In this document: in pieces, positions 56,778 through 64,000 of the stretch
Layout: the number at the start of each line of letters is the position of its first letter
Numbering within the stretch: the stretch's first letter is position 1
From: an uncultured Prochlorococcus sp.
GTDB taxonomy: Bacteria; Cyanobacteriota; Cyanobacteriia; PCC-6307; Cyanobiaceae
DNA length: 64,000 nt
Reading direction: 5' to 3'
Assembly (NCBI GenBank): GCA_902578845.1
Contig: CACHEM010000004.1
Location: forward strand, 8,636 to 72,635
Program-made: the position numbers and the translations under genes
The notes under the pieces: generated by a model
Database searches by the model: none
Told to the model about the DNA's origin: nothing
The model's input: the letters and a program-made list of their open reading frames with translations, nothing else

Positions 56778-59700
56778 ATGGAATCTTTCAGAACCTATCT
56801 AAATAGAGATGAAAAACCATTAATTATTTTTGACGGAGGTACTGGGACATCTTTTCAGAACTTAAATCTTACTGCAGATGACTTTGGAGGAAAAGAATTA
56901 GAGGGATGTAATGAAAACCTTGTTTTATCATCGCCAGAAGTAGTTGAGAAAGTTCATAATTCATTTTTAGAAGCAGGTTGTCATGTTATAGAAACTAATA
57001 CATTTGGAGCCTCATCAATAGTTCTTGATGAATATGATATTGCGGATAAGGCTTATGAGATAAATAAAAATGCGGCATTTATAGCAAAAAAAGCGGCTGC
57101 CAAATACTCATCATTTGATAAACCAAGGTTTGTAGCAGGTTCAATTGGGCCAACAACTAAATTACCCACCTTAGGACATATAGATTTTGATGAATTAAAG
57201 CAATCATATAAAGAACAAATTTATGGTCTTATAGATGGAGGAGTTGATCTTCTTTTGATTGAAACTTGTCAGGATGTTTTACAAATTAAATCTGCCTTAT
57301 TAGCATCAAAAGAAATTCTTGAAAGTAAAAATATTGAGATACCTTTAATGGTATCTATAACAATGGAAACAACAGGTACTATGCTTGTTGGATCTGATAT
57401 TGCTTCTGCATTAACAATATTAGAGCCATTTAATATAGATATCCTTGGACTTAATTGTGCAACTGGTCCTGAGCAAATGAAGGAACATATTAAATATTTG
57501 TCTGAAAATTCTCCCTTCGCTATAAGCTGCATTCCCAATGCAGGTCTTCCTGAAAATATTGGTGGTGTAGCTCACTATAGATTAAAGCCAATAGAATTAA
57601 AGATGCAGTTATTGAATTTTATATATGACTTTAATGTTCAATTAATAGGTGGATGTTGTGGAACAACACCTGAACATATAAAATACCTGTCTTCAATAAT
57701 CGATGAAATTATTGATAATAAAAGGACTAACAACAATGGTAAGAAAAATTCAAGCGGTTTTATTCCATCAGCCTCATCAATATATAACTCTGTGCCATAT
57801 AAACAAGACAATTCAATTTTGATAGTAGGAGAAAGATTAAATGCAAGTGGATCGAAAAAGGTAAGGGAGTTATTAAATAACGACGATTGGGATGGCTTAG
57901 TTGCAATTGCCAAGCAACAACAAAAAGAAAATGCTCACGTTCTTGATGTAAATGTCGATTATGTAGGCAGAGACGGAGTGAAAGATATGAAAGAAATAAC
58001 TTCAAGACTAGTTACCAATATAAATTTACCATTAATGATTGACTCTACAGATGCTGACAAAATGGAAAGTGGATTAAAGTCAGCTGGTGGTAAATGTATC
58101 ATAAATTCAACCAATTACGAAGATGGAAATGAAAGGTTTGATCAAGTTCTAAATTTAGCCTTAGGGTATGGTTCAGGTCTTGTTGTCGGAACAATTGATG
58201 AAGATGGAATGGCAAGGAATTCACAAAAAAAATATAAGATTGTCAAACGAGCAATTAATAGAACAAGAGAATGTGGTTTGTCAGATTATGAGCTATTTTT
58301 TGATCCATTAGCTCTGCCAATATCTACAGGGATAGAAGAAGATAGATTAAACGCCAAAGAAACTATTAGTGCTATATCAAAAATTCGTGAAAATTTCCCA
58401 TATATTCATATCATACTTGGGATATCAAATATTAGTTTTGGTCTTTCACCATTATCAAGAATTAATCTAAATTCAATATTTTTAGATGAATGCATTAAAG
58501 CAGGATTAGATTCTGCTATCATCGCACCAAATAAAATTTTGCCATTATCAAAAATTTCTGAAGAAACTAAAAAGCTTTGCTTAGATTTAATTTATGATAA
58601 AAGAAAATTTGAAGATGATATTTGTATTTATGATCCATTAGTAGAATTAACAAAGGCTTTTCAAGATTTATCAATTCAAGATTTCAAAAAAGCATCCTCA
58701 GAAAATAAAAACCTAACTCTTGAAGAAAGTCTGAAAAATCATATTATAGATGGAGAAAAAATAGGATTAGAGGACCAATTAAATAAAGCGTTAAAAAAAT
58801 ATAAACCTCTTGAAATAATTAATACCTTTTTACTAGATGGGATGAAAGTTGTAGGAGATTTATTTGGCTCAGGTCAAATGCAATTGCCATTTGTACTCCA
58901 ATCCGCTGAAACAATGAAATTTGCTGTTTCAATTTTAGAACCATATATGGAAACTGTAGATGAAAACATATCAAATGGAAAACTCTTAATTGCAACTGTC
59001 AAAGGCGATGTACATGATATTGGAAAAAATTTGGTAGATATAATACTTACAAATAATGGTTATGACGTAATAAATCTAGGAATAAAGCAAGATGTTTCAG
59101 CAATTATAGATGCACAAAAAAAGCACAATGCAGATTGCATCGCTATGAGCGGATTACTTGTTAAATCAACTGCTTTTATGAAAGATAATTTAGAGGCTTT
59201 TAACAATGAAAATATTAGTGTTCCAGTAATATTAGGAGGCGCAGCCTTAACCCCAAAATTTGTAAATGAAGACTGCAGCAAAATATATAAAGGGAAAATA
59301 TTGTACGGAAAAGATGCGTTCACTGATCTTAAATTTATGAATGAATATATGGATAATAAGAAAAAGGGTAATTGGTCAAATACAGAGGGTTTCATTAACA
59401 ATGAGGGTATAAATATTAATTTAGCCTCATCAAAATCAAACTCTCAAGCTGTTATAAAATCAATATCCATTGATACCGAGACTTCCAAATTAAATTTAAA
59501 AGAAAATTTTATAAGATCTAAATTTACAAATGAAGAAGATCCAATTCAAGCCCCTTTCTTGGGAACGAAAGTCTTGAACGATGTTGATATAGATTTAAAT
59601 AAGTTAATATTTTATTTAGATACAAAAGCTCTATTTAGCGGGCAATGGCAAATAAAAAAAGGAAAAAACCAAAGCGTAGATGAATACAATAACTATTTGG

Positions 59701-60344
59701 ATTCATATGCTAAACCATTGTTAGATAAATGGTTAGAGATAATTATAGAGAAAAAACTTATATCACCCAAAGCAGTTTATGGATATTTCAGATGCGGGAG
59801 AAAAGATAATAGTATTTTCTTGTTTGATGAGAAATCATTAAATAAAATTTCCCAGTTTAATTTTCCACGACAAAAATCTGGGAATAATTTATGTATAGCT
59901 GATTTTTATTGTGATTTGAAAAATGAAAAACCAATAGATATATTTCCTATGCAGGCAGTAACCATGGGCGATATTGCTAGTGAATATTCTCAAAAATTAT
60001 TTAAAGAAGATAAATATAGCGATTATTTGTTATTTCATGGACTTACAGTGCAATTAGCAGAAGCCCTAGCTGAGTATGTCCATGCATTAATTCGTATTGA
60101 ATGTGGTTTTAGTTCTGAAGAACCATACAAAAATAGAGAAATACTAGCTCAAAAATATAGAGGAGCTAGATATTCTTTTGGTTATCCTGCATGTCCAAAA
60201 GTATCTGATTCAAACATACAATTATCACTGTTGGATGCAAAAAGAATAAACTTGACCATGGATGAATCTGAACAACTTCATCCAGAACAAAGTACTACAG
60301 CTATCATTTCACTACACTCAAAAGCTAAATATTTCAGCGCTTAG
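56778..60344 (+). CDS. metH: Cobalamin-dependent methionine synthase
   Basis: MetH moves a methyl group from 5-methyl-THF to homocysteine through cobalamin. The 1188-residue protein has all modules: homocysteine domain at about 1-310 with zinc ligands Cys227, Cys293 and Cys294 (GGCCGTT); pterin domain at about 345-600; cap and B12 domain at about 640-890 with the cobalt ligand His746 in DVHDIGKNLVD; and the SAM-dependent reactivation domain at about 910-1180 (YGYFRCGRKD, PAEAL-like ARYSFGYPACP). No cobalamin riboswitch lies upstream; only 18 bases separate it from ilvE. Confidence 0.97.
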   Translation: MESFRTYLNRDEKPLIIFDGGTGTSFQNLNLTADDFGGKELEGCNENLVLSSPEVVEKVHNSFLEAGCHVIETNTFGASSIVLDEYDIADKAYEINKNAAFIAKKAAAKYSSFDKPRFVAGSIGPTTKLPTLGHIDFDELKQSYKEQIYGLIDGGVDLLLIETCQDVLQIKSALLASKEILESKNIEIPLMVSITMETTGTMLVGSDIASALTILEPFNIDILGLNCATGPEQMKEHIKYLSENSPFAISCIPNAGLPENIGGVAHYRLKPIELKMQLLNFIYDFNVQLIGGCCGTTPEHIKYLSSIIDEIIDNKRTNNNGKKNSSGFIPSASSIYNSVPYKQDNSILIVGERLNASGSKKVRELLNNDDWDGLVAIAKQQQKENAHVLDVNVDYVGRDGVKDMKEITSRLVTNINLPLMIDSTDADKMESGLKSAGGKCIINSTNYEDGNERFDQVLNLALGYGSGLVVGTIDEDGMARNSQKKYKIVKRAINRTRECGLSDYELFFDPLALPISTGIEEDRLNAKETISAISKIRENFPYIHIILGISNISFGLSPLSRINLNSIFLDECIKAGLDSAIIAPNKILPLSKISEETKKLCLDLIYDKRKFEDDICIYDPLVELTKAFQDLSIQDFKKASSENKNLTLEESLKNHIIDGEKIGLEDQLNKALKKYKPLEIINTFLLDGMKVVGDLFGSGQMQLPFVLQSAETMKFAVSILEPYMETVDENISNGKLLIATVKGDVHDIGKNLVDIILTNNGYDVINLGIKQDVSAIIDAQKKHNADCIAMSGLLVKSTAFMKDNLEAFNNENISVPVILGGAALTPKFVNEDCSKIYKGKILYGKDAFTDLKFMNEYMDNKKKGNWSNTEGFINNEGININLASSKSNSQAVIKSISIDTETSKLNLKENFIRSKFTNEEDPIQAPFLGTKVLNDVDIDLNKLIFYLDTKALFSGQWQIKKGKNQSVDEYNNYLDSYAKPLLDKWLEIIIEKKLISPKAVYGYFRCGRKDNSIFLFDEKSLNKISQFNFPRQKSGNNLCIADFYCDLKNEKPIDIFPMQAVTMGDIASEYSQKLFKEDKYSDYLLFHGLTVQLAEALAEYVHALIRIECGFSSEEPYKNREILAQKYRGARYSFGYPACPKVSDSNIQLSLLDAKRINLTMDESEQLHPEQSTTAIISLHSKAKYFSA

Positions 60345-60353
60345 GCTAAATTT

Positions 60354-60572
60354 TTAGTTGTTTTCTAAATATTCAATAATTTCTTTCTGTAGTTCTTCCA
60401 TGGTTTCATTATCACCCAGATCAAGTCCCTCACCCGCGGCATCCTGTGTTAACTCAAGATAATATGAAGCACCATCACTAGATAAAAATTCTAATGCAGA
60501 AGTTTCATCACTATCTTTAAAAGCTTCATAAAGAGCTTTAAAAGCAATGTTTTCAGTAAAGTCCCAATCCAT
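60354..60572 (-). CDS. Small acidic protein, conserved-looking, unknown function
   Basis: A 72-residue, strongly acidic, soluble protein with an ATG start. It starts MDWDFTENIAFKALYEAFKD, then alternates helix-like segments and ends MEELQKEIIEYLENN; two segments rich in Glu/Asp are likely helices. I do not recognise a family. It is convergent with metH across 9 bases and fills the strand between metH and the DUF2237 gene, so it is well supported as a gene. Confidence 0.7.
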   Translation of the reverse strand: MDWDFTENIAFKALYEAFKDSDETSALEFLSSDGASYYLELTQDAAGEGLDLGDNETMEELQKEIIEYLENN

Positions 60573-60670
60573 AATGAAAAAAACCTTATTAGAATTATTA
60601 CCTCCTTACCCCCCATACTCGTCAACCTTTTTTAAAGAAATGTTGGTGTTTTATTATTATTAAAAAATCT

Positions 60671-61054
60671 ATGACCATAAATAATCAAAATCAGTTAAAT
60701 GTCCTTGGAGAAGAAATTGAGATTTGTAGTTGCTCACCTATGACAGGGTGGTTTAGAGATGGATTTTGCAACTATGACAAAAATGATGGAGGCAATCATT
60801 CCATATGTTGTGTAATGGATGATAATTTCCTGAAATATAGCAAATCACAAGGTAATGATTTAATAACTCCCATGCCTATTTATTCCTTCCCAGGACTAAA
60901 GGATGGTGATCATTGGTGTATTTGTCTTGATAGGTGGAAGCAAGCATTATTAGACGGTCTTGCACCAAAAGTAATATTAGAATCAACAAATATTGTAGTC
61001 TTAGAATCAGTACCTCTGGAAAAATTAAAAGAATATCAATTTAATAAAAAGTAA
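60671..61054 (+). CDS. DUF2237 protein
   Basis: A 127-residue protein matching DUF2237: LNVLGEEIEICSCSPMTGWFR near 9-29, CCVMDDNFLKYSKSQGNDL near 46-64, and GDHWCICLDRWKQALLDG near 78-95. The several conserved cysteines (in CSCSP, ICCVM, WCIC) suggest metal binding or redox chemistry, but the function is unknown. A run of twelve T residues lies about 10 bases after the stop without a hairpin, so it is not called as a terminator. Confidence 0.85.
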   Translation: MTINNQNQLNVLGEEIEICSCSPMTGWFRDGFCNYDKNDGGNHSICCVMDDNFLKYSKSQGNDLITPMPIYSFPGLKDGDHWCICLDRWKQALLDGLAPKVILESTNIVVLESVPLEKLKEYQFNKK

Positions 61055-61102
61055 TTACAAGTTTATTTTTTTTTTTAAAATGATAATGATAAATTTTTTT
61101 AA

Positions 61103-61933
61103 ATGAGTTTAGAAATATATTGGAAAAAAGCACTGGAACAAACTCGATTATCAATTGATGATGAATCATTATATCCTCTCAAAACTGATATTATCACTAG
61201 AGATTTATATGAAAAAGACGACTTCATAATTAGGAAACTCGATACTTCAAAATTTAATAAAAAAAAAATTTATGGTCCTAAGCAAAATCCATTTTGTCCT
61301 TGGGAAAAGATACTAGAAATTGACAAAATTGGTGATAATCATCAACTAATATTAAATAAGTACCCTGTACAAAAAGGTCATATTTTACTTATTACAAATG
61401 AATGGAAACCTCAAAATGGATGGTTAGATATTAAAGATTGGAGAGCGATCCAACAAGTAAATAAAGATACTAGTGGATTATGGTTTTTCAATAGTTCTCC
61501 AATTGCAGGAGCAAGTCAACCTCACAGGCATTTTCAACTTCTGCGTAGATCCAAAGGTGAGATATCATGCCCTAGAGAAAAGTGGTTTTTAGAGATGAAC
61601 TCATATCAAGATCTAGATAGTAAGCTTAAAAAAAATATTGTTGTATCCAAATTTAATTTTTTAGAAAATCCATCATGTCTTTTTGAGTTTTACTTGGAAT
61701 TATGCAAGAAATTAGGACTTGGGGACCCTATTAGTGATAATAAACCGATATATCCTTACAATATTTTAATAACTAATAAATGGATCGCTATTGTAAAAAG
61801 AAAAAATGATCATATCCATGGTTTCAGTATTAACGGTTTAGGATTTGCAGGATATCTATTAGTAACTGAAAATTCAAATATTAATTATTTAAAGAAATTT
61901 GGCCCTGAAAAACTTCTAGAAAGTTTTGTTTGA
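61103..61933 (+). CDS. HIT-superfamily ATP adenylyltransferase (Ap4A phosphorylase-like)
   Basis: A 276-residue GalT/HIT-fold protein resembling Ap4A phosphorylase, which splits diadenosine tetraphosphate to ADP and ATP. The catalytic triad motif is QPHRHFQLL (His141, His143, Gln145). LNKYPVQKGHILLIT near 85-99 and the preceding NPFCPWEK match the N-terminal half of the family, while the C-terminal 120 residues (YPYNILITNKWIAIVKRK) match the Apa1/2 extension. The physiological substrate is inferred only. It follows the DUF2237 gene after 48 bases. Confidence 0.86.
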   Translation: MSLEIYWKKALEQTRLSIDDESLYPLKTDIITRDLYEKDDFIIRKLDTSKFNKKKIYGPKQNPFCPWEKILEIDKIGDNHQLILNKYPVQKGHILLITNEWKPQNGWLDIKDWRAIQQVNKDTSGLWFFNSSPIAGASQPHRHFQLLRRSKGEISCPREKWFLEMNSYQDLDSKLKKNIVVSKFNFLENPSCLFEFYLELCKKLGLGDPISDNKPIYPYNILITNKWIAIVKRKNDHIHGFSINGLGFAGYLLVTENSNINYLKKFGPEKLLESFV

Positions 61934-62259
61934 ATACTAGTTAGTTACTTCAACTTCATTATCCCTGCTTATTTGGCTTTCTAGAACTTCTATAGATGCT
62001 GTTACTGAAGCAATTTTACGTTCAAGTGAATCCTTAATATAATTGAGCATTTCTAATTTCTTGTGTTGATAAAAAGTCTTTTTTTCTTTAGATGATTTGA
62101 AATAACAATTAAACATTTTTATTTTTATTATAAAAAAACACTTAATAGACTGGTGACATAAAAATAAATTGGTTTTAATTTAAAAACAATATTCCTTATG
62201 GACTTTCAATTTTTTTTGAATAAAATTAAATAAATTCCATACTATTCAAGAAAATATTA
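61934..62259. other. 326-base gap holding one short minus-strand gene
   Basis: Between the HIT gene and the ribbon-helix-helix/J-domain gene there are 326 bases. The left half is filled by a 59-codon minus-strand frame (61937-62116). The right half (62117-62259) has AT-rich sequence with an imperfect hairpin ATTGGTTTT/AAAAACAAT near 62170-62195 and a weak ATTCAA/TTGAAT stem (62244-62265) that overlaps the downstream TTG start. No clear promoter was identified. Confidence 0.5.
61937..62116 (-). CDS. 59-residue unlisted small protein with coiled-coil-like helix
   Basis: An ATG frame on the minus strand: a basic N-terminus (MFNCYFKSSKEKKTFYQHKK) then a helix of about 35 residues with hydrophobic residues at regular spacing (LEMLNYIKDSLERKIA, SVTASIEVLESQIS), ending in an acidic EVEVTN tail. 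The heptad-like pattern suggests dimerisation. The frame is convergent with the HIT gene and just 3 bases clear of its stop. I recognise no family. It is supported by composition and placement only. Confidence 0.55.
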   Translation of the reverse strand: MFNCYFKSSKEKKTFYQHKKLEMLNYIKDSLERKIASVTASIEVLESQISRDNEVEVTN

Positions 62260-63270
62260 TTGAATATTCCTGAAAATTCAAATACAAAAAGAATTTCAAT
62301 TGATTTACCTGAGGAACTAATTTCCAGGTTTGATCAATTACGAAAAGAGTGGGGATTTAGAGCAAGAGGTCCTGTAATAGAAAAGATACTTAAAGAACTT
62401 CTTCAAGAAGATGATTTACTACCTAAGAACCAACAGCAAGAAATAAATTTTAACGAGAATAATAATAAAGAAAATTTAAATATTGATGAAGATACTGCAT
62501 TGGTATTAATTAAATCAGACTTAAAAAAAGAAGTTAAAGAGATATCTTTGAATAAAAGATTTACAAATAACAATCAATATAAAGAAAAAGCCAACTTAAA
62601 CATAAGCCTTCCCAATTTTGTTGAAAAAAAAGTAAAGAATCTAAGAAGAAGTATTAATAGTGAAAAATTAAAGGAGAATATTAATGATATTCAATTTAAT
62701 ACAATTAAAGAAACTGAATTAATAAAATGTCGAATTGAGTTAATTAGTCATTGGAAAACCCTATATGGATCAGTTCCTAATGATCATGTAGTAGAAGCTT
62801 CGATGGATTGGTTTGAAAGGGATATATGGCCAAATCTTGATGGAACTGAAAATCTACCCTTTACGTGGAGTGCAGCCAATAAATTAATGTCAGAATTATG
62901 CCCATTTTGGATAAAGAAAAATCCATCCCTTGAAATTGTTTTATTAATGATTGGAGTTTTAGAAGACCCTTTTGCTACATCAGACCTGATAAATAGAATA
63001 CCAACACTTATGAGAAGGTTTGTAAGTAGATTTAAGCGAAATAATAGATCAAATTCATTTGAAACTTTGGACTCAACAATGACAGTACATGGAGCACTTA
63101 AATTATTGAATTTATCAACATCTGCAGGATCCGCTCATACCTTCCGTAAAATTAGGGAGGCCTATAAATCAATAGCCTTAGAGACGCATCCAGATGCTGG
63201 AGGATCAACAGATCAAATGAGAAAATTAAATGAAGCGTATCAATTGCTAAAAAATCTATATAGAAATTAG
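62260..63270 (+). CDS. Ribbon-helix-helix / J-domain fusion protein
   Basis: A 336-residue protein with a TTG start. Residues about 8-50 look like a ribbon-helix-helix DNA-binding domain: a beta strand KRISIDLPEELISRFDQL followed by two helices. A charged, N/K-rich linker covers about 50-155. A conserved-looking middle with several tryptophans (HWKTLYGS, MDWFERDIWPNLDG, CPFWIKKN) covers about 160-255. The C-terminus is a J domain (about 275-336) with the HPD motif at 310-312 (HPDAGG). I know no characterised protein with this combination. The function is unknown; a DnaK-dependent DNA-binding protein is a reasonable idea. A weak stem covers the start codon. Confidence 0.78.
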   Translation: MNIPENSNTKRISIDLPEELISRFDQLRKEWGFRARGPVIEKILKELLQEDDLLPKNQQQEINFNENNNKENLNIDEDTALVLIKSDLKKEVKEISLNKRFTNNNQYKEKANLNISLPNFVEKKVKNLRRSINSEKLKENINDIQFNTIKETELIKCRIELISHWKTLYGSVPNDHVVEASMDWFERDIWPNLDGTENLPFTWSAANKLMSELCPFWIKKNPSLEIVLLMIGVLEDPFATSDLINRIPTLMRRFVSRFKRNNRSNSFETLDSTMTVHGALKLLNLSTSAGSAHTFRKIREAYKSIALETHPDAGGSTDQMRKLNEAYQLLKNLYRN

Positions 63271-63359
63271 TATATTAATTCTCAAATAAGACTAAATTTA
63301 AGTCTAATAAATAGTCCTATATAAGATAGCCACTAACTCTTAAATCTCAAATTCACATC

Positions 63360-63392
63360 AATTATTTTTAAGCATATATATGAAAAATAATT
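63360..63392. repeat. Perfect 10-bp inverted repeat
   Basis: AATTATTTTT (63360-63369) and AAAAATAATT (63383-63392) are exact complements with a 13-base loop containing the self-complementary CATATATATG. It is AT-only, so some pairing is expected by chance in this genome, but ten perfect pairs make it a likely cruciform or RNA hairpin. Confidence 0.55.
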
Positions 63393-63462
63393 AAGCATAA
63401 ATGAAATTAAAATAAAATATACTTTTCAATGATAAAAAATTCCTTGTATATTAAATCTTATA

Positions 63463-63495
63463 TGAGACTTATTATAAGTCTATTATATGGTCTCA
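63463..63495. repeat. Nested alternative hairpins (AGACTTA/TAAGTCT inside TGAGAC/GTCTCA)
   Basis: AGACTTA (63465-63471) pairs with TAAGTCT (63475-63481) around a TTA loop. TGAGAC (63463-63468) can instead pair with GTCTCA (63490-63495). The two use the same AGAC bases, so they are mutually exclusive structures, and the second is followed directly by a run of six A. Such competing stems are typical of structured RNAs but also arise by chance in AT-rich DNA. Confidence 0.45.
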
Positions 63496-63689
63496 AAAAA
63501 GATATATAAGACAATTTAATTTATCAATATGGATGATTCATACTCAAACTGATTATTGCCTGGGAAAAATTAAAAATTGAATAATAAATCAACAAATCAT
63601 GTCCTTTCAATGTCCAAGAAATTTATAAAGTCATAGAAGTCTTGCTAATAAAGGCTTTTATATTTTCACGTACTGCCTTAAAGACAGTA

Positions 63690-63950
63690 CTACTTAGATT
63701 GAAGCTTTTCAATGGCAGTTTGTTTATCAATACTAGGGACATCACTTAATCCGTTAGCATCAAACCAAGGAGCGCTAGCCCAATCAAATCCTTCGCCAAA
63801 GGTATTATCTGGTGCAGTTATATACCAGTGGCAAGATGCATCTGGTATGTCAACAGCACATTTTGACCAATCATCTGACCACTGAGGAACTTGTACCCAC
63901 AGCACTGAAGATAGAAGTAGAGATAGCAGATTAATCATGAACTTTATCAT
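63690..63950 (-). CDS. Small secreted protein with two cysteines, unknown function
   Basis: An 86-residue protein with an ATG start and a short hydrophobic signal-like segment at about 5-19. The mature part is acidic and aromatic-rich, with six tryptophans overall, two cysteines at 31 and 40 (KCAVDIPDASCHW) that could form a disulfide, and a helical lysine-containing tail. I do not recognise the family. The gene stands alone after the 419-base noncoding stretch; a weak hairpin GTACTG/CAGTAC borders its stop. A second ATG at 63938 is an alternative start. Confidence 0.68.
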   Translation of the reverse strand: MIKFMINLLSLLLSSVLWVQVPQWSDDWSKCAVDIPDASCHWYITAPDNTFGEGFDWASAPWFDANGLSDVPSIDKQTAIEKLQSK

Positions 63951-64000
63951 ACAACATTAATTACTTTTGTAGGATTATTATCTATCTTATATTAGAATTA
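63951..64000. other. Window end without a gene
   Basis: The last 50 bases are AT-rich upstream sequence of the small secreted-protein gene. No separate gene is visible before the window ends. Confidence 0.5.

Larger units (their letters stand above)
63271..63689. other. 419-base noncoding stretch with several inverted repeats
   Basis: No frame longer than about 20 codons from ATG exists on either strand. Inverted repeats visible by eye are AGACT-AAATTTA-AGTCT (63289-63305), a 10-bp perfect stem AATTATTTTT/AAAAATAATT around a CATATATATG loop (63360-63392), AGACTTA-TTA-TAAGTCT (63465-63481) nested within TGAGAC...GTCTCA (63463-63495), and GTACTG/CAGTAC (63670-63690). The AGACT/AGTCT arms occur twice. 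It may carry small RNA genes, terminators or promoters; no known RNA is recognised. Confidence 0.6.

Noticed and set aside
61065..61080. Long T-run after the DUF2237 gene as a terminator
   Set aside because: No stem precedes the run, so it lacks the hairpin part of an intrinsic terminator.
62244..62265. ATTCAA/TTGAAT stem over the start of the ribbon-helix-helix/J-domain gene as translational control
   Set aside because: Only six AT-rich pairs with a ten-base loop; too weak to claim regulation without folding statistics.
1..64000. CRISPR arrays, insertion sequences, prophage or toxin-antitoxin modules
   Set aside because: No direct-repeat arrays, transposase, integrase or phage genes were found; the RHH protein at 62.3 kb has no toxin neighbour.

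Overview
The window reads as a gene-dense, strongly AT-rich chromosome segment of a marine picocyanobacterium, almost certainly Prochlorococcus of a high-light-adapted type. Psb28, PsaK and GUN4 make it an oxygenic phototroph. Short spacers, many 1-26 bp gene overlaps, frequent TTG/GTG starts and several small cyanobacteria-only families fit a streamlined genome. The assignment is from gene content and composition, not from a database match.

Layout. 1-5.1 kb: end of ksgA, ispE, a DUF3082 membrane protein, pdhB, secD-secF and a small membrane protein, all on +. 5.1-7.6 kb (-): AI-2E-family permease, psb28 and the tRNA-modifying enzyme mnmH. 7.7-8.9 kb (+): a GUN4-domain protein and an RsbW-like kinase. 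8.8-11.7 kb (-): small protein, methyltransferase and glnA, which has a strong terminator and an NtcA-like promoter. 11.9-15.2 kb: class V aminotransferase, tadA, group II decarboxylase and a 45-codon membrane peptide. 15.2-20.7 kb (-): a tightly packed run pyk, FtsX/MacB-type permease, bioY, lspA and a membrane GTPase. 20.8-23.5 kb: MazG-like protein, YggT, scpB and ilvA. 23.7-31.8 kb: dxs, psaK, DUF2499/DUF3593 pair, a secreted peroxiredoxin, rpmB, htpG, hisZ, an inositol-phosphatase-family enzyme and a 2Fe-2S ferredoxin. 31.8-35.9 kb: tRNA-Ser(GGA), then dnaK-dnaJ, DUF3110 and a cyclophilin. 35.9-43.8 kb: ribBA, argC, purN, pgi and leuS. 43.9-47.7 kb: a coupled operon dapF, cysteine desulfurase, DUF1995 and a PBP4-type carboxypeptidase. 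47.8-52.0 kb: coaD, flavin reductase, uvrC, hemJ and a PHP protein. 52.0-60.3 kb: cobN, ilvE and metH. 60.4-64 kb: small conserved proteins, a HIT-type phosphorylase, a 59-codon unlisted gene, a ribbon-helix-helix/J-domain fusion, a 419-base noncoding stretch with inverted repeats, and a small secreted protein.

Most of this is core metabolism: isoprenoids (ispE, dxs), pyruvate (pyk, pdhB), nitrogen (glnA), cobalamin and methionine (cobN, metH), amino acids (ilvA, ilvE, argC, dapF, hisZ), protein folding and export, and tetrapyrroles (GUN4, hemJ). No insertion sequence, integrase, prophage, CRISPR array or island boundary was seen.

I did not find an obviously new multi-gene system. The best leads are the ribbon-helix-helix/J-domain fusion at 62.3 kb, an scpB gene that seems to need a non-ATG/GTG/TTG start, a glnA whose adenylylation tyrosine is phenylalanine, two short genes at 15.0 and 62.1 kb, the pdhB leader carrying a full Shine-Dalgarno sequence in a hairpin, and the inverted-repeat-rich gap at 63.3-63.7 kb.
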